A stretch of DNA of 11,457 nt, from contig JAGHYP010000063.1 in the NCBI GenBank assembly GCA_017743585.1, positions 1 to 11,457 of the forward strand, given 5' to 3'. Shown in pieces: positions 1 to 6,414 of the stretch. Both the position numbers and the translations under genes were made by a program. Under the pieces are notes generated by a model that was given only the letters and a program-made list of their open reading frames with translations, was not told the origin of the DNA and ran no database searches. The stretch's first letter is position 1, and each line of letters opens with the position of its first letter. This DNA comes from Chloroflexota bacterium (GTDB lineage: Bacteria; Chloroflexota; Anaerolineae; Aggregatilineales; UBA2796).

Positions 1-273
1 GAAGACGCCGACGCGCAAAAAGAGCGTGATCAGTTCGTTATTGCGGAAGAGCGCGCCCGGCAGGTTGCCCGTCGCCACTTTGTCGACGATCGCCAGCAGC
101 ATGGCGCCGACGAGGAACAATTGCACAGCCATTTGCGGCTTGCGCTGCTGAAAGAGCATGATCAGGCACAGGAAGAAGACCGAATAGAGCGAGATACCCC
201 AGATCAGATTGAACGGATCGTTCGAGAATGGATTCAGATTCTGCAAGAAGCGTTCAGGCGTTAGGCTACCCAT
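1..273 (-). CDS. Membrane protein of unknown function, N-terminal part (runs off the left edge)
   Basis: An open frame starts at ATG 273 and continues without a stop to base 1, giving the first 91 residues of a longer protein. It starts MGSLTPERFLQNLNPF and then has two clear hydrophobic segments, roughly residues 23-42 (around SLYSVFFLCLIMLF) and 48-63 (around QLFLVGAMLLAIV). A third may begin at the edge (LITLFLRVGVF). It is therefore probably an integral membrane protein with several helices. A GAGGAG ribosome site lies at 291-286, 12 bases before the ATG, which is rather far but otherwise good. A TATAAT box lies about 40 bases upstream. I do not recognise a family from this fragment and assign no function. 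The gene follows the methyltransferase on the same strand but probably has its own promoter. Confidence 0.7.
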   Translation of the reverse strand, partial: MGSLTPERFLQNLNPFSNDPFNLIWGISLYSVFFLCLIMLFQQRKPQMAVQLFLVGAMLLAIVDKVATGNLPGALFRNNELITLFLRVGVF

Positions 274-314
274 TGCGAATCAGAACTCCTCAAAATGATG
301 ATTGGATGACACGC

Positions 315-343
315 ATTATAACACAGAATCACGCGCGGCGCGC
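315..343 (-). promoter_or_regulatory. Probable promoter of the left-edge membrane protein gene
   Basis: On the minus strand a perfect TATAAT lies at 320-315. The best -35 candidate is weak (TTGCGC at about 345-340, 19-base spacer). Transcription would start near 308, giving a leader of about 35 bases with GAGGAG before the ATG at 273. The -10 box lies only 9 bases beyond the end of the methyltransferase stop codon (331-329), so the upstream half of this promoter sits inside that gene. Confidence 0.55.
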
Positions 344-1219
344 AAGCAATTTGTAGCTCAAACCCTGCAGTAGGCGCGCGCGAACCGCCAGCTGATCGAA
401 GGGAAGCAACAGGCGACCGATCAGCGTCGCCAGCCACTCAGGGGCTGCCAAATTGGCGATCACATAACCTGTGAAGGCATTGTAAATGCGTAACTGCTCG
501 ATCTGAAACAGCGCGCGGATCGCGTCAAGCGGCGCTTGAGGCCTGCCATAGCCTTCAAACGGGCTCAGGCCGCGCGCTTCGATGCTTGCCTTCATGCGCT
601 CTACGACCTGCGCCCGCCAGCGCAGCAGATGCCGCACCTTGTCGCGGTAGCTCACTTGCGCCGGCAAGAGGAAGAGCAGAGCGCCGGCGATCAGCGCGTT
701 GGCAGTTGGCGTGTCGAGCGGATCGATGACGAAGAGCAAGCCGCCCGGCTTGAGCGCCGCGTGAACGCGCTCCAACACAGCCCGCACTTCTGCCAAGTGA
801 TGCAGCACGCCAATCGCCACCACTAAGTCGTAATGCGCTAGCGGCAACGGCTCGTAGTTGATATCCGCGACGCGATAGCGGACGCTGCCGCGCGGCGGAT
901 GCGACTCGGCGTAGGCTTGCGCAAGGCGAATCGCCTCACCTGCCACGTCTATGCCTTCCACGTGCGCGCCGCGCCGCGCCATCTCCAGCGAGAGCCAGCC
1001 GAAAGCGCAGCCGATCTCCAACACGCGCTGCTCAGGCTGGACTAGCGCTAGAAGTCGCCTGATATGCCCTCCATCTACCACAGCGTAATGGCGCGTGCGC
1101 TGCATGTCTGCCCAATCAGGGCGCCACTTGGCGGCGAGCGCACAGGCGGCAGCGCTCCAAATTGCGCTCTCAGCCGCGATCAGCGCTTGATAGTCCTGAT
1201 CAGGATGTTGCGCGCTCAT
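329..1219 (-). CDS. Class I SAM-dependent methyltransferase
   Basis: This 296-residue protein has the Rossmann-fold methyltransferase signature. Motif I is VLEIGCAFG at residues 66-74 (acidic residue plus glycine loop that binds SAM). The end of strand beta2 is the acidic VEGID at 87-91, ADI at 118-120 would face the adenine, YDLVVAIGVLHHL at 130-142 is the motif IV/post-IV region, and LKPGGLLFVIDP at 156-167 is the usual loop after strand 5. The C-terminal 120 residues include a hydrophobic stretch (ALIAGALLFLLPA, about 175-187) and probably carry substrate specificity. The substrate cannot be told from sequence; small-molecule O-, N- or C-methylation is typical for this fold. The ATG overlaps the trpB stop in ATGA, so the two are almost certainly co-transcribed and translationally coupled. 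A link to tryptophan-derived chemistry is only inference. Confidence 0.85.
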   Translation of the reverse strand: MSAQHPDQDYQALIAAESAIWSAAACALAAKWRPDWADMQRTRHYAVVDGGHIRRLLALVQPEQRVLEIGCAFGWLSLEMARRGAHVEGIDVAGEAIRLAQAYAESHPPRGSVRYRVADINYEPLPLAHYDLVVAIGVLHHLAEVRAVLERVHAALKPGGLLFVIDPLDTPTANALIAGALLFLLPAQVSYRDKVRHLLRWRAQVVERMKASIEARGLSPFEGYGRPQAPLDAIRALFQIEQLRIYNAFTGYVIANLAAPEWLATLIGRLLLPFDQLAVRARLLQGLSYKLLARRA

Positions 1220-2445
1220 TTTCCTAGCGCTTTGATCACAGTGTCAAGGTCTTTATCGCCGCGTCCGCTGAGGTTGACCAAAATCGCCGCTGTCTTCGGC
1301 ATGGTCCGCGCTAGGCGAATCGCTTCGTAGACGGCGTGTGCCGACTCAAGAGCCGGGATGATGCCCTCGAAGCGGCAGAGCATCTGTAAGCCATACAGCG
1401 CCTGCTCATCTGTGGCGAACGTGTACTCAGCGCGCCCGATCTCGCGCAGGTAGCTGTGCTCAGGTCCGACGCTCGCGTAATCTAAGCCTGCGCTGATGCT
1501 GTGCGTCTCGGCAATCTGACCGTCTTCGGTTTGCAGCACGTAGGAGCGCGTGCCATGCAGCACGCCGAGCCTGCCCAATTTCGGATCGGAGAAGCGCGCC
1601 GCGTGCTTGCCGCTGGCGATGCCGATGCCACCTGCCTCAACGCCGATCAAGCGCACGTCAAGATCGTCGCGGAAGGCGTGGAAGATGCCGATAGCGTTGC
1701 TGCCGCCGCCAACGCACGCCACAATTACATCGGGCAACTTGCCGACCTGCTCAAGCATCTGCTGGCGCGCCTCAAAGCCGATCACGGATTGGAAATCGCG
1801 CACCATGAGCGGGTAGGGGTGCGGCCCGAGCGCCGAGCCGAGCAGGTAATACGTATCGCGCACGTTGGTCACCCAGTCGCGAATCGCCTCGTTGATCGCG
1901 TCTTTCAGCGTGCGGCTGCCTGAGTCAACGGCGCGCACTTCCGCGCCCAGCAAGCGCATTCGGAAGACGTTCGGCTGCTGGCGCGCCATGTCCACGCTAC
2001 CCATGTAAATGACGCTCTCCAAGCCCAAGAGCGCGCACGCGGTCGCCGTGGCGACGCCGTGCTGCCCTGCGCCTGTCTCGGCGATGATGCGCCCCTTGCC
2101 CATGCGCTTGGCGAGCAACGCCTGACCGAGCGCGTTGTTGATCTTGTGCGCGCCGCTGTGCGCTAAGTCCTCGCGCTTGAGGTAGATTTGCGCGCCGCCT
2201 AAGTGTTCGCTCAAGCGCCGCGCATGGCTGAGCGGCGTGGGGCGCCCGACGTAGGTGCGCGCCAAATGTGCCAGCTCAGCGCGGAAGGCAGCATCATCGC
2301 GCAGGGCGTAATAAGCGGCGGTCAGCTCGTCAAGGGCAGGTATCAGCGTCTCTGGCACAAAACGCCCGCCATATCTGCCGAAGTAGCCGCGCGGCGTTGG
2401 ATCGTGCAGATGCGCTGACAAGGTCTGAGCTTCGGGGAGAGTCAC
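1216..2445 (-). CDS. trpB: Tryptophan synthase beta subunit
   Basis: TrpB joins indole and L-serine to give L-tryptophan, using pyridoxal phosphate, and normally pairs with TrpA in an alpha2beta2 complex. From GTG 2445 the protein has 409 residues, the usual length. Family hallmarks are RGYFGRYGGRFVPETL (19-34), HSGAHKINNALGQ with the PLP lysine K101, AETGAGQHG (122-130) with catalytic E123, the phosphate loop GGGSNA (246-251), HGTRSYVLQ (297-305), GLDYASVGPEHSYL (320-333) and LSGRGDKD (392-399). An upstream in-frame GTG at 2499 would add 18 residues. I prefer 2445 because GAGGG lies 8 bases before it, and because 2499 falls just upstream of a TATACT box and has no ribosome site. No trpA or other trp gene is in view; a methyltransferase gene follows with a 4-base overlap. 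The motifs fit ordinary TrpB1 rather than the more divergent TrpB2 class. Confidence 0.95.
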   Translation of the reverse strand: MTLPEAQTLSAHLHDPTPRGYFGRYGGRFVPETLIPALDELTAAYYALRDDAAFRAELAHLARTYVGRPTPLSHARRLSEHLGGAQIYLKREDLAHSGAHKINNALGQALLAKRMGKGRIIAETGAGQHGVATATACALLGLESVIYMGSVDMARQQPNVFRMRLLGAEVRAVDSGSRTLKDAINEAIRDWVTNVRDTYYLLGSALGPHPYPLMVRDFQSVIGFEARQQMLEQVGKLPDVIVACVGGGSNAIGIFHAFRDDLDVRLIGVEAGGIGIASGKHAARFSDPKLGRLGVLHGTRSYVLQTEDGQIAETHSISAGLDYASVGPEHSYLREIGRAEYTFATDEQALYGLQMLCRFEGIIPALESAHAVYEAIRLARTMPKTAAILVNLSGRGDKDLDTVIKALGK

Positions 2446-2453
2446 AGCAAAAG

Positions 2454-2458
2454 CCCTC
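2454..2458 (-). promoter_or_regulatory. Ribosome binding site that decides the trpB start
   Basis: GAGGG on the minus strand at 2458-2454 is followed by 8 bases and then GTG at 2445. It is the only Shine-Dalgarno-like site near the two possible trpB GTG starts. Confidence 0.6.
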
Positions 2459-2487
2459 ACTTTGGCGCGTTCGAGAAAGTGGGCGCG

Positions 2488-2516
2488 AGTATAGCGCACC
2501 GCGCCTGAAAACGAAA
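2488..2516 (-). promoter_or_regulatory. Probable trpB promoter
   Basis: TATACT lies at 2493-2488 on the minus strand, between the terminator of the ATP-grasp operon and trpB. At 17 bases spacing the -35 candidate is only TTTCGT (2516-2511), a poor match, so the call rests on the -10 box and its position. Predicted initiation near 2481 leaves a leader of about 35 bases to GTG 2445 and would exclude the upstream GTG 2499 from the transcript. Confidence 0.5.
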
Positions 2517-2533
2517 GCGCCTAGGCGCGCTTC
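2503..2533 (-). terminator. Probable intrinsic terminator of the ATP-grasp operon
   Basis: On the minus strand AAGCGC (2532-2527), a six-base loop GCCTAG and GCGCTT (2520-2515) form a perfect 6-bp stem, followed by TTTCGTTTTC. The loop contains the TAG stop of the permuted ATP-grasp gene, so the hairpin straddles the end of the gene. The core GCGCCTAGGCGC (2517-2528) is also a perfect 12-base palindrome. The T tract is interrupted, so efficiency may be partial. Confidence 0.6.
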
Positions 2534-3879
2534 TCGATGATGAAGGTTGGGGTGATCGAGCCTGCGCCAGCGGTCACGTTGAGCAGCGAGGCTGCCGAGA
2601 GGCGCGTCAAGCTGCCGTTGACCGTCTTGCCGTGATAGATGTACGGGTCGGCGTCCACCAAGCGGCGCACGATGTGCAGCTTGCCATCTATCACCATCAG
2701 ATACTCCTCAAAAGCCGCCTCGACGCGCTCTTGCACGACGTACGGCTGCTGCAGCGCCTGCCGCAACGCGGCTGACCATTCATCGTCGCTGGCTTCCCAG
2801 CCGATGACGACGCCTTTGCCGCCATACTCGTCATTCGGCTTCAGCACTAGGCGTGACTTGTTCTCCGCGATGAAAGGCACAAGGTCAATTGCCTGCCCGT
2901 GAAAGTGCGTGTAGCGCTCGCTGACGAGGCGCGTCCAAGGGATGTGCGCTTCGATAGCGGCGCGCTCTTCCGCTGTGAAGAGATGGGCGTTCTGTTCATC
3001 GCTCAGCAAGGCGAGGCTGGCTTTCTTGGCCATCAATTTGGCGCTGAAGGCGTTGCACATGCAAACGGCGCGCGCGCGCAGCGCCTGCACGATTGGGTTT
3101 TCGATGCCCATGCGCTGGATCAGCTCGCTGACAAGCACGCGCTTGTAGATCAGGTCTACGCGGAAATCGCCGACGTACAGCGCGCCGCCCCGAAACTCCA
3201 TCTCGCGCGGGTCGCACAAGATGGCGCGATAGCCTGCGCGTTCCATGTGATCGCGGATGATGTGATGCTCGTTCAGCGTCTGCACGTCTTGCCAATCGGC
3301 AATGGCGATCTGCGGACGTTCAGGGTGCGCCTTGCCCGACCATTGGCGGTAGGCGTCCAGCAAGGTTGCCAGCAGGTTGCGCACAAGTGTGAAGCCGCGC
3401 ACGGCGTAGTGCTGCTGGAAGCGACGCATCACCTCAAGCGTGAGAAACGCTTCAGCGATCTCATCCATGTAGCCCATGCCTGCAGGCGTCTCTGCGTTGT
3501 ACTCGACGAACTTCAAGCGCCCTGCGTCAGCATCGTAGAAAGAGTCAAGGCGCGAGGTGTTCCACGGCGCCTCATAGCCGATCTCAAGGCTGAAGAGCAT
3601 CTCTTCATATGGCTCTAGCGCCAACTGAGCGCGCAATTCAGCGTCGTTCAGGCAGGCGTGATGCGCCTTGGCAAAAGCGCGCAACAAGATTTCGGTCTCG
3701 CGCTTCAAAAAGTTCCACTGTTCAGGCTCGTAGAAATGCGGGCGCAATACGTTGCACACGGCGCGCTCGCCGAAGAACAACCGCCGTGCGCGCATCTGCT
3801 CGCTGAGCGCTGCTTGCGCCTCAAGCGCCGTCTGATCGTCGAGCAGGTCGTTGTAGAGGGCAATTGCATCGCGCAACAT
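2521..3879 (-). CDS. Circularly permuted ATP-grasp family ligase
   Basis: This 452-residue protein looks like the circularly permuted ATP-grasp group, in which the usual domain order is rearranged. Supporting motifs are FVEYNAETPAG (124-134), an acidic/Asn metal-site motif placed near the N terminus; VDLIYKR (241-247); LMAKKA (282-287); the nucleotide loop RLVLKPNDEYGGKGVVIG (343-360); YVVQERV (380-386); and a C-terminal NVTAGAGSITPTFII (434-448). Such enzymes use ATP to activate a carboxylate as acyl phosphate and join it to an amine, often in peptide or polyamine conjugation; the substrate here is unknown. ATG 3879 begins two bases after the stop of the preceding ATP-grasp gene, arguing for coupled translation. 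An upstream TTG at 3918 would add 13 residues and overlap the previous gene, and I think it less likely. The fold call is by eye. Confidence 0.8.
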   Translation of the reverse strand: MLRDAIALYNDLLDDQTALEAQAALSEQMRARRLFFGERAVCNVLRPHFYEPEQWNFLKRETEILLRAFAKAHHACLNDAELRAQLALEPYEEMLFSLEIGYEAPWNTSRLDSFYDADAGRLKFVEYNAETPAGMGYMDEIAEAFLTLEVMRRFQQHYAVRGFTLVRNLLATLLDAYRQWSGKAHPERPQIAIADWQDVQTLNEHHIIRDHMERAGYRAILCDPREMEFRGGALYVGDFRVDLIYKRVLVSELIQRMGIENPIVQALRARAVCMCNAFSAKLMAKKASLALLSDEQNAHLFTAEERAAIEAHIPWTRLVSERYTHFHGQAIDLVPFIAENKSRLVLKPNDEYGGKGVVIGWEASDDEWSAALRQALQQPYVVQERVEAAFEEYLMVIDGKLHIVRRLVDADPYIYHGKTVNGSLTRLSAASLLNVTAGAGSITPTFIIEKRA

Positions 3880-3881
3880 GG

Positions 3882-4823
3882 CTAGGCGTTCCGTGTGACC
3901 TTCGCATGAGTCCGCCAAGCGTAGCGATCAGCCGTCATCGCTTCACCTTTGGCGAGCGCAATGCACATATCCGCCATATTCTGGACGCACCAGCGAAAAT
4001 TCACCTCACCGAGCGAGTAAATATCCATATCGGGCGCACAATTCATGAAGTCAATCGCGTAGGGCACGCCATCTTTGATGGCGAACTCGCAAGTGTTCAT
4101 GTCGTAGCCGAGCGCGCGGCATAACTTGAGCGAATCTTCGACTAGGCGCGTGTAGAGCTCAGGGGAAAAGCCGTGCTCAGGCGCGTAGTAGCGCGTGCGC
4201 GGGTCATAGCGCATGACGTGAACGCGCTCCTGACCTAGCACCATGCAACGCGCGTATTCATCCCACTGAATCAGCTCTTGCAAAATCATGGTCATCGTGC
4301 CGCTCTGATCGTAGCGCGCCAAAAGCTCCTCTTTGCTGTGGATGACGTAAACATTTTTCCAGCCGCCGCCGTGAGCATCTTTCAGCACGCACGGCATCCC
4401 AACATAGCTGATGAACCAGTCCCAATCCAGCGGATATATCAAGTTGCGCAGGCTCTCATGATGCACAATGCCCGGCACGTAATCTTTGTTGGGCAGGACG
4501 AGCGTCTTAGGCGATGCGACGCCCATGCGCACAGCGAGCGACGCGCCGAAAAATTTGTCGTCCGCCGACCACATGAACGGGTCGTTGACCACTTTCACGC
4601 CTTGCAGCGCAGCATTCTTCAAGTATGTGCGATAGTATGGCACTTCGTGTGAGATGCGGTCTACGATCACGCGGTAAGGCACGGGCTCGTTCATGCGCGT
4701 GCCGCCCAACTTGACGAACTCAGCGACCACGCCTGCATTCCGACTGCGAATCTCGTCGATCAGCGCAGGCGGCATTGACCACTCGCGCCCGACGAGCAGC
4801 CCGACCTTCAGCGGCTCTGCCAT
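3882..4823 (-). CDS. ATP-grasp domain ligase (classical order)
   Basis: This 313-residue protein resembles soluble ATP-grasp carboxylate-amine ligases of the RimK/glutathione-synthetase type. It begins with a Rossmann-like segment, KVGLLVGREW (6-15), followed by VVNDPF (78-83) and DDKFF (88-92). The ATP loop is PCVLKDAHGGGWKNV (144-158) with K148, the hinge is ILQELI (180-185), and the metal site is CEFAIKDG (245-252) followed by AIDFMN (256-261), where E246, D258 and N261 are the likely ligands. It should ligate a carboxylate to an amine; the substrate is unknown. AGGAG at 4839-4835 is 5 bases from TTG 4829 and 11 from ATG 4823. I use the ATG, but TTG 4829 (two residues longer) is possible. 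It is the first gene of the operon, with a permuted ATP-grasp ligase 2 bases behind it. Confidence 0.82.
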   Translation of the reverse strand: MAEPLKVGLLVGREWSMPPALIDEIRSRNAGVVAEFVKLGGTRMNEPVPYRVIVDRISHEVPYYRTYLKNAALQGVKVVNDPFMWSADDKFFGASLAVRMGVASPKTLVLPNKDYVPGIVHHESLRNLIYPLDWDWFISYVGMPCVLKDAHGGGWKNVYVIHSKEELLARYDQSGTMTMILQELIQWDEYARCMVLGQERVHVMRYDPRTRYYAPEHGFSPELYTRLVEDSLKLCRALGYDMNTCEFAIKDGVPYAIDFMNCAPDMDIYSLGEVNFRWCVQNMADMCIALAKGEAMTADRYAWRTHAKVTRNA

Positions 4824-4869
4824 AGGCAATGGCGCTCCTAATAAGCGCAACTTTTAACGCGCGCTCATC

Positions 4870-4898
4870 ATTGTAGCACATCTTGATACGATTTTTCA
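4870..4898 (-). promoter_or_regulatory. Probable promoter of the ATP-grasp operon (extended -10)
   Basis: On the minus strand TGC TACAAT (4878-4870) forms an extended -10 element. The -35 region (TGAAAA at 4898-4893, 17-base spacer) matches only partly, which is usual where the TGn extension is present. Initiation near 4863 gives a leader of about 40 bases holding AGGAG at 4839-4835. Confidence 0.5.
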
Positions 4899-5130
4899 CG
4901 GCGCAAGTCTATGAAGCGCGGTCAGCTGGCGTGCGCAAGCGCGTGCCGTTCAGCGTGCCTGCGCTGGTGGCAGGCGACATCCTCCCTGTCGGTATGCTGA
5001 TGTGGAAGCCTGCCCTGCCAAAGTCTGAGCTGATAACGTCGGCATATGCAAACGTAGATGTAGCGCTGCCGTAGGCTGCGCCTTGTCTCGAGCTTTCTCT
5101 TGTTCATGCGGCGCGCCTTCGCTCTTGCGC
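4899..5130. other. Intergenic stretch between divergent operons, no convincing gene
   Basis: This lies between the ATP-grasp promoter and the signalling-operon promoter. Short open frames exist on both strands (for example a 63-codon frame 4883-5074 on the plus strand starting TTG) but they lack a ribosome site, and I recognise no protein in them. Two hairpins are visible on the plus strand: GCCTGC/GCAGGC with a 7-base loop at 4957-4975, and an 8-position stem with one T-T mismatch at 5063-5081 followed by a T-rich stretch to about 5100. The second could end a small plus-strand transcript, but no convincing promoter for one was found. Confidence 0.5.
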
Positions 5131-5132
5131 TA

Positions 5133-5159
5133 TTGAGGGGGCACAATATGCGCTATAAT
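5133..5159 (+). promoter_or_regulatory. Promoter of the receiver/Roadblock-kinase-TPR operon
   Basis: A perfect TATAAT lies at 5154-5159. TTGAGG at 5133-5138 is the best -35 sequence but has a short 15-base spacer; TATTGA at 5131-5136 would give 17. Initiation near 5166 leaves a leader of about 73 bases before ATG 5239. Confidence 0.6.
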
Positions 5160-5163
5160 AGCG
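5151..5163. promoter_or_regulatory. Inverted repeat covering the -10 box (possible operator)
   Basis: CGCTAT and ATAGCG flank a single A, forming a perfect 13-base odd palindrome that contains the TATAAT box. A dimeric regulator bound here would block polymerase. No second copy was noticed at the other promoters in the window, so an operator role is inference. Confidence 0.35.
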
Positions 5164-5187
5164 TATGAAGCAATCCCGACGTCCAGC

Positions 5188-5204
5188 AGAGAAACGCCGT
5201 CTCT
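5188..5204 (+). other. Small leader hairpin
   Basis: AGAGA (5188-5192) and TCTCT (5200-5204) pair across a 7-base loop in the predicted leader of the signalling operon. At five base pairs it is weak alone, but it stands just before a stronger hairpin at 5209-5224. Confidence 0.3.
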
Positions 5205-5208
5205 TGGT

Positions 5209-5224
5209 TTGCTCGCCCGAGCAA
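5209..5224 (+). promoter_or_regulatory. Leader hairpin directly before the ribosome binding site
   Basis: TTGCTCG and CGAGCAA are perfect inverted repeats separated by CC; as RNA they give a 6-bp stem with a GCCC loop. The stem ends two bases before the ribosome site GGTAGGTG (5227-5234). It could tune translation of the first gene, or as DNA serve as a protein-binding site. Confidence 0.45.
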
Positions 5225-5226
5225 TT

Positions 5227-5234
5227 GGTAGGTG
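5227..5234 (+). promoter_or_regulatory. Ribosome binding site deciding the start at 5239
   Basis: GGTAGGTG matches six of eight positions of AGGAGGTG and lies 4 bases before ATG 5239. A TTG at 5209 is in frame but lies inside the leader hairpin and has no such site. Confidence 0.65.
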
Positions 5235-5238
5235 CAGT

Positions 5239-6393
5239 ATGTCTACAAGCAGTCCGCGAATCATCATTGTCGATCCGCAGCGGAGGCTCTACCATCTCGT
5301 GCGCGCTGCGATGGAACTCATGGAGCGCCGCCCGCGCTTGATCGAAACCTATAGCGGCGAAGACGCGCTCGCGGAGCTGCGCGCCATCCCGCCTGACCTG
5401 CTCATCACCAGTCAGACACTGCATGAGGCGAGCAGCGGCACAACCCTCGCGCTAATGGCAAAGCGCGAGATGGCAGCGCTGCCCGTGATCGTGATTGGCG
5501 AAGAGAGCGACCCTGAGCTGGATGAAGAGACTCTTGCTCAGTCGCCGTTCCAGTACCTGCGCCGTCCAATTGCGCCTGAGCTGTTCATCCGCAGCTTGCG
5601 CATTGCGCTGGATGGGCCTGAAGCCGCGCCGCGCGACGCCGCGCCCGAAGAGATCATCCCTGTGCCGCCTCTCGACTACAGCAGTGAGATCAGGAAAGTC
5701 CTCTACGATCTGATGCGCAACGTGAACGCCATGGCGATCATCCTTGCCGACCGCAACGGCAGGGTGTTAGGCTATGAAGGCGCGGCAGGCTATGTGGATC
5801 GCGATCTGTTCGCGGCAGCGCTCGCGCCGGGCTTCGGAAGCATCATCAAAATGTTGCCCGCGCTCGGCGATCAGCCGCGCGTGCTGAAATACTACGACGC
5901 CGAGCGCAGCACAATCTTCGGTCTCAGCCTAGGCTTGCACTATTTCGTGATCGTGGTCTTCGACCGCAATCCGCCGCCTGCCGCGCTAGGCAACGTGAAG
6001 CGCTTCGGCGGTGCAGCTATCAACGAATTGCTGGGGATCGTCGGCCCAGTTGCCTTCGATCCGAAGCCTTCCACGCCTGCGCTGCACCCCAAGCCCGAGC
6101 TAGGCGCCAAACGCAAGACGCGGACGCAAGAATTGCGCGCTGTGCAGGCGAAAATATCGCCCGATAAGCCTGTTATTCCAGCCGATATTGCCGTGCCGTC
6201 TTCAACTAAGCAACCTATCCCCAATTTTGATCCAAGCGTGCTGGACGCGCTCGATAGCGTTGACTTGGCGCAGGCCGAGGCGATGTTCGATCCTGATAAG
6301 CTGGAAGAGAGCGCCCTTGCGCTCGCCTCTGGTAACCACCTCACGTTTGACGATGCGTTGATGCAAGGCATCATCGACGAGATAGACGAATAG
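5239..6393 (+). CDS. Degenerate receiver-like plus Roadblock/LC7 domain protein
   Basis: This 384-residue protein has two folded parts and an acidic tail. Residues about 7-125 follow the response-regulator receiver pattern (PRIIIVDP, PPDLLITS, LPVIVIG, YLRRPIAPELFIRSL). The positions that normally carry the phosphoacceptor Asp, the Thr/Ser and the Lys appear as S58, G87 and R109, so it is probably a pseudo-receiver that is not phosphorylated in the usual way. Residues about 150-268 resemble Roadblock/LC7: AMAIILADRNGRVLGYEG (164-181), YFVIVVFDRN (235-244), then a helix AAINELLGIV. Such domains bind or regulate small Ras-like GTPases in other systems, but no GTPase gene is in view. A Pro/Lys-rich linker (270-325) leads to an acidic tail ending DEIDE. 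It begins an operon, 21 bases ahead of the kinase gene and in the same frame. Confidence 0.78.
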   Translation: MSTSSPRIIIVDPQRRLYHLVRAAMELMERRPRLIETYSGEDALAELRAIPPDLLITSQTLHEASSGTTLALMAKREMAALPVIVIGEESDPELDEETLAQSPFQYLRRPIAPELFIRSLRIALDGPEAAPRDAAPEEIIPVPPLDYSSEIRKVLYDLMRNVNAMAIILADRNGRVLGYEGAAGYVDRDLFAAALAPGFGSIIKMLPALGDQPRVLKYYDAERSTIFGLSLGLHYFVIVVFDRNPPPAALGNVKRFGGAAINELLGIVGPVAFDPKPSTPALHPKPELGAKRKTRTQELRAVQAKISPDKPVIPADIAVPSSTKQPIPNFDPSVLDALDSVDLAQAEAMFDPDKLEESALALASGNHLTFDDALMQGIIDEIDE

Positions 6394-6414
6394 GCGGAAA
6401 ATCTGGGCAGGGCT

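Noticed and set aside
1501..1923. 140-codon plus-strand frame opposite trpB
   Set aside because: It mirrors conserved TrpB sequence and has no domain of its own.
2446..2499. Extra 18-residue N-terminal extension of TrpB from GTG 2499
   Set aside because: There is no ribosome site, it lies just upstream of a TATACT box, and the usual TrpB length is met from GTG 2445.
2899..3618. 239-codon plus-strand frame opposite the permuted ATP-grasp gene
   Set aside because: It is antisense to a well-supported ATP-grasp gene, has no recognisable domain, and follows from the GC-rich codon bias of the real gene.
4883..5074. 63-codon plus-strand frame in the divergent intergenic region
   Set aside because: It has a TTG start with no ribosome site and no recognised protein. 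A small peptide or RNA cannot be excluded but is not supported.
5063..5100. Hairpin with T-rich tail as the terminator of a small RNA
   Set aside because: The stem has an internal mismatch and a 3-base loop, and no clear plus-strand promoter lies upstream. It is kept only as a note in the intergenic entry.
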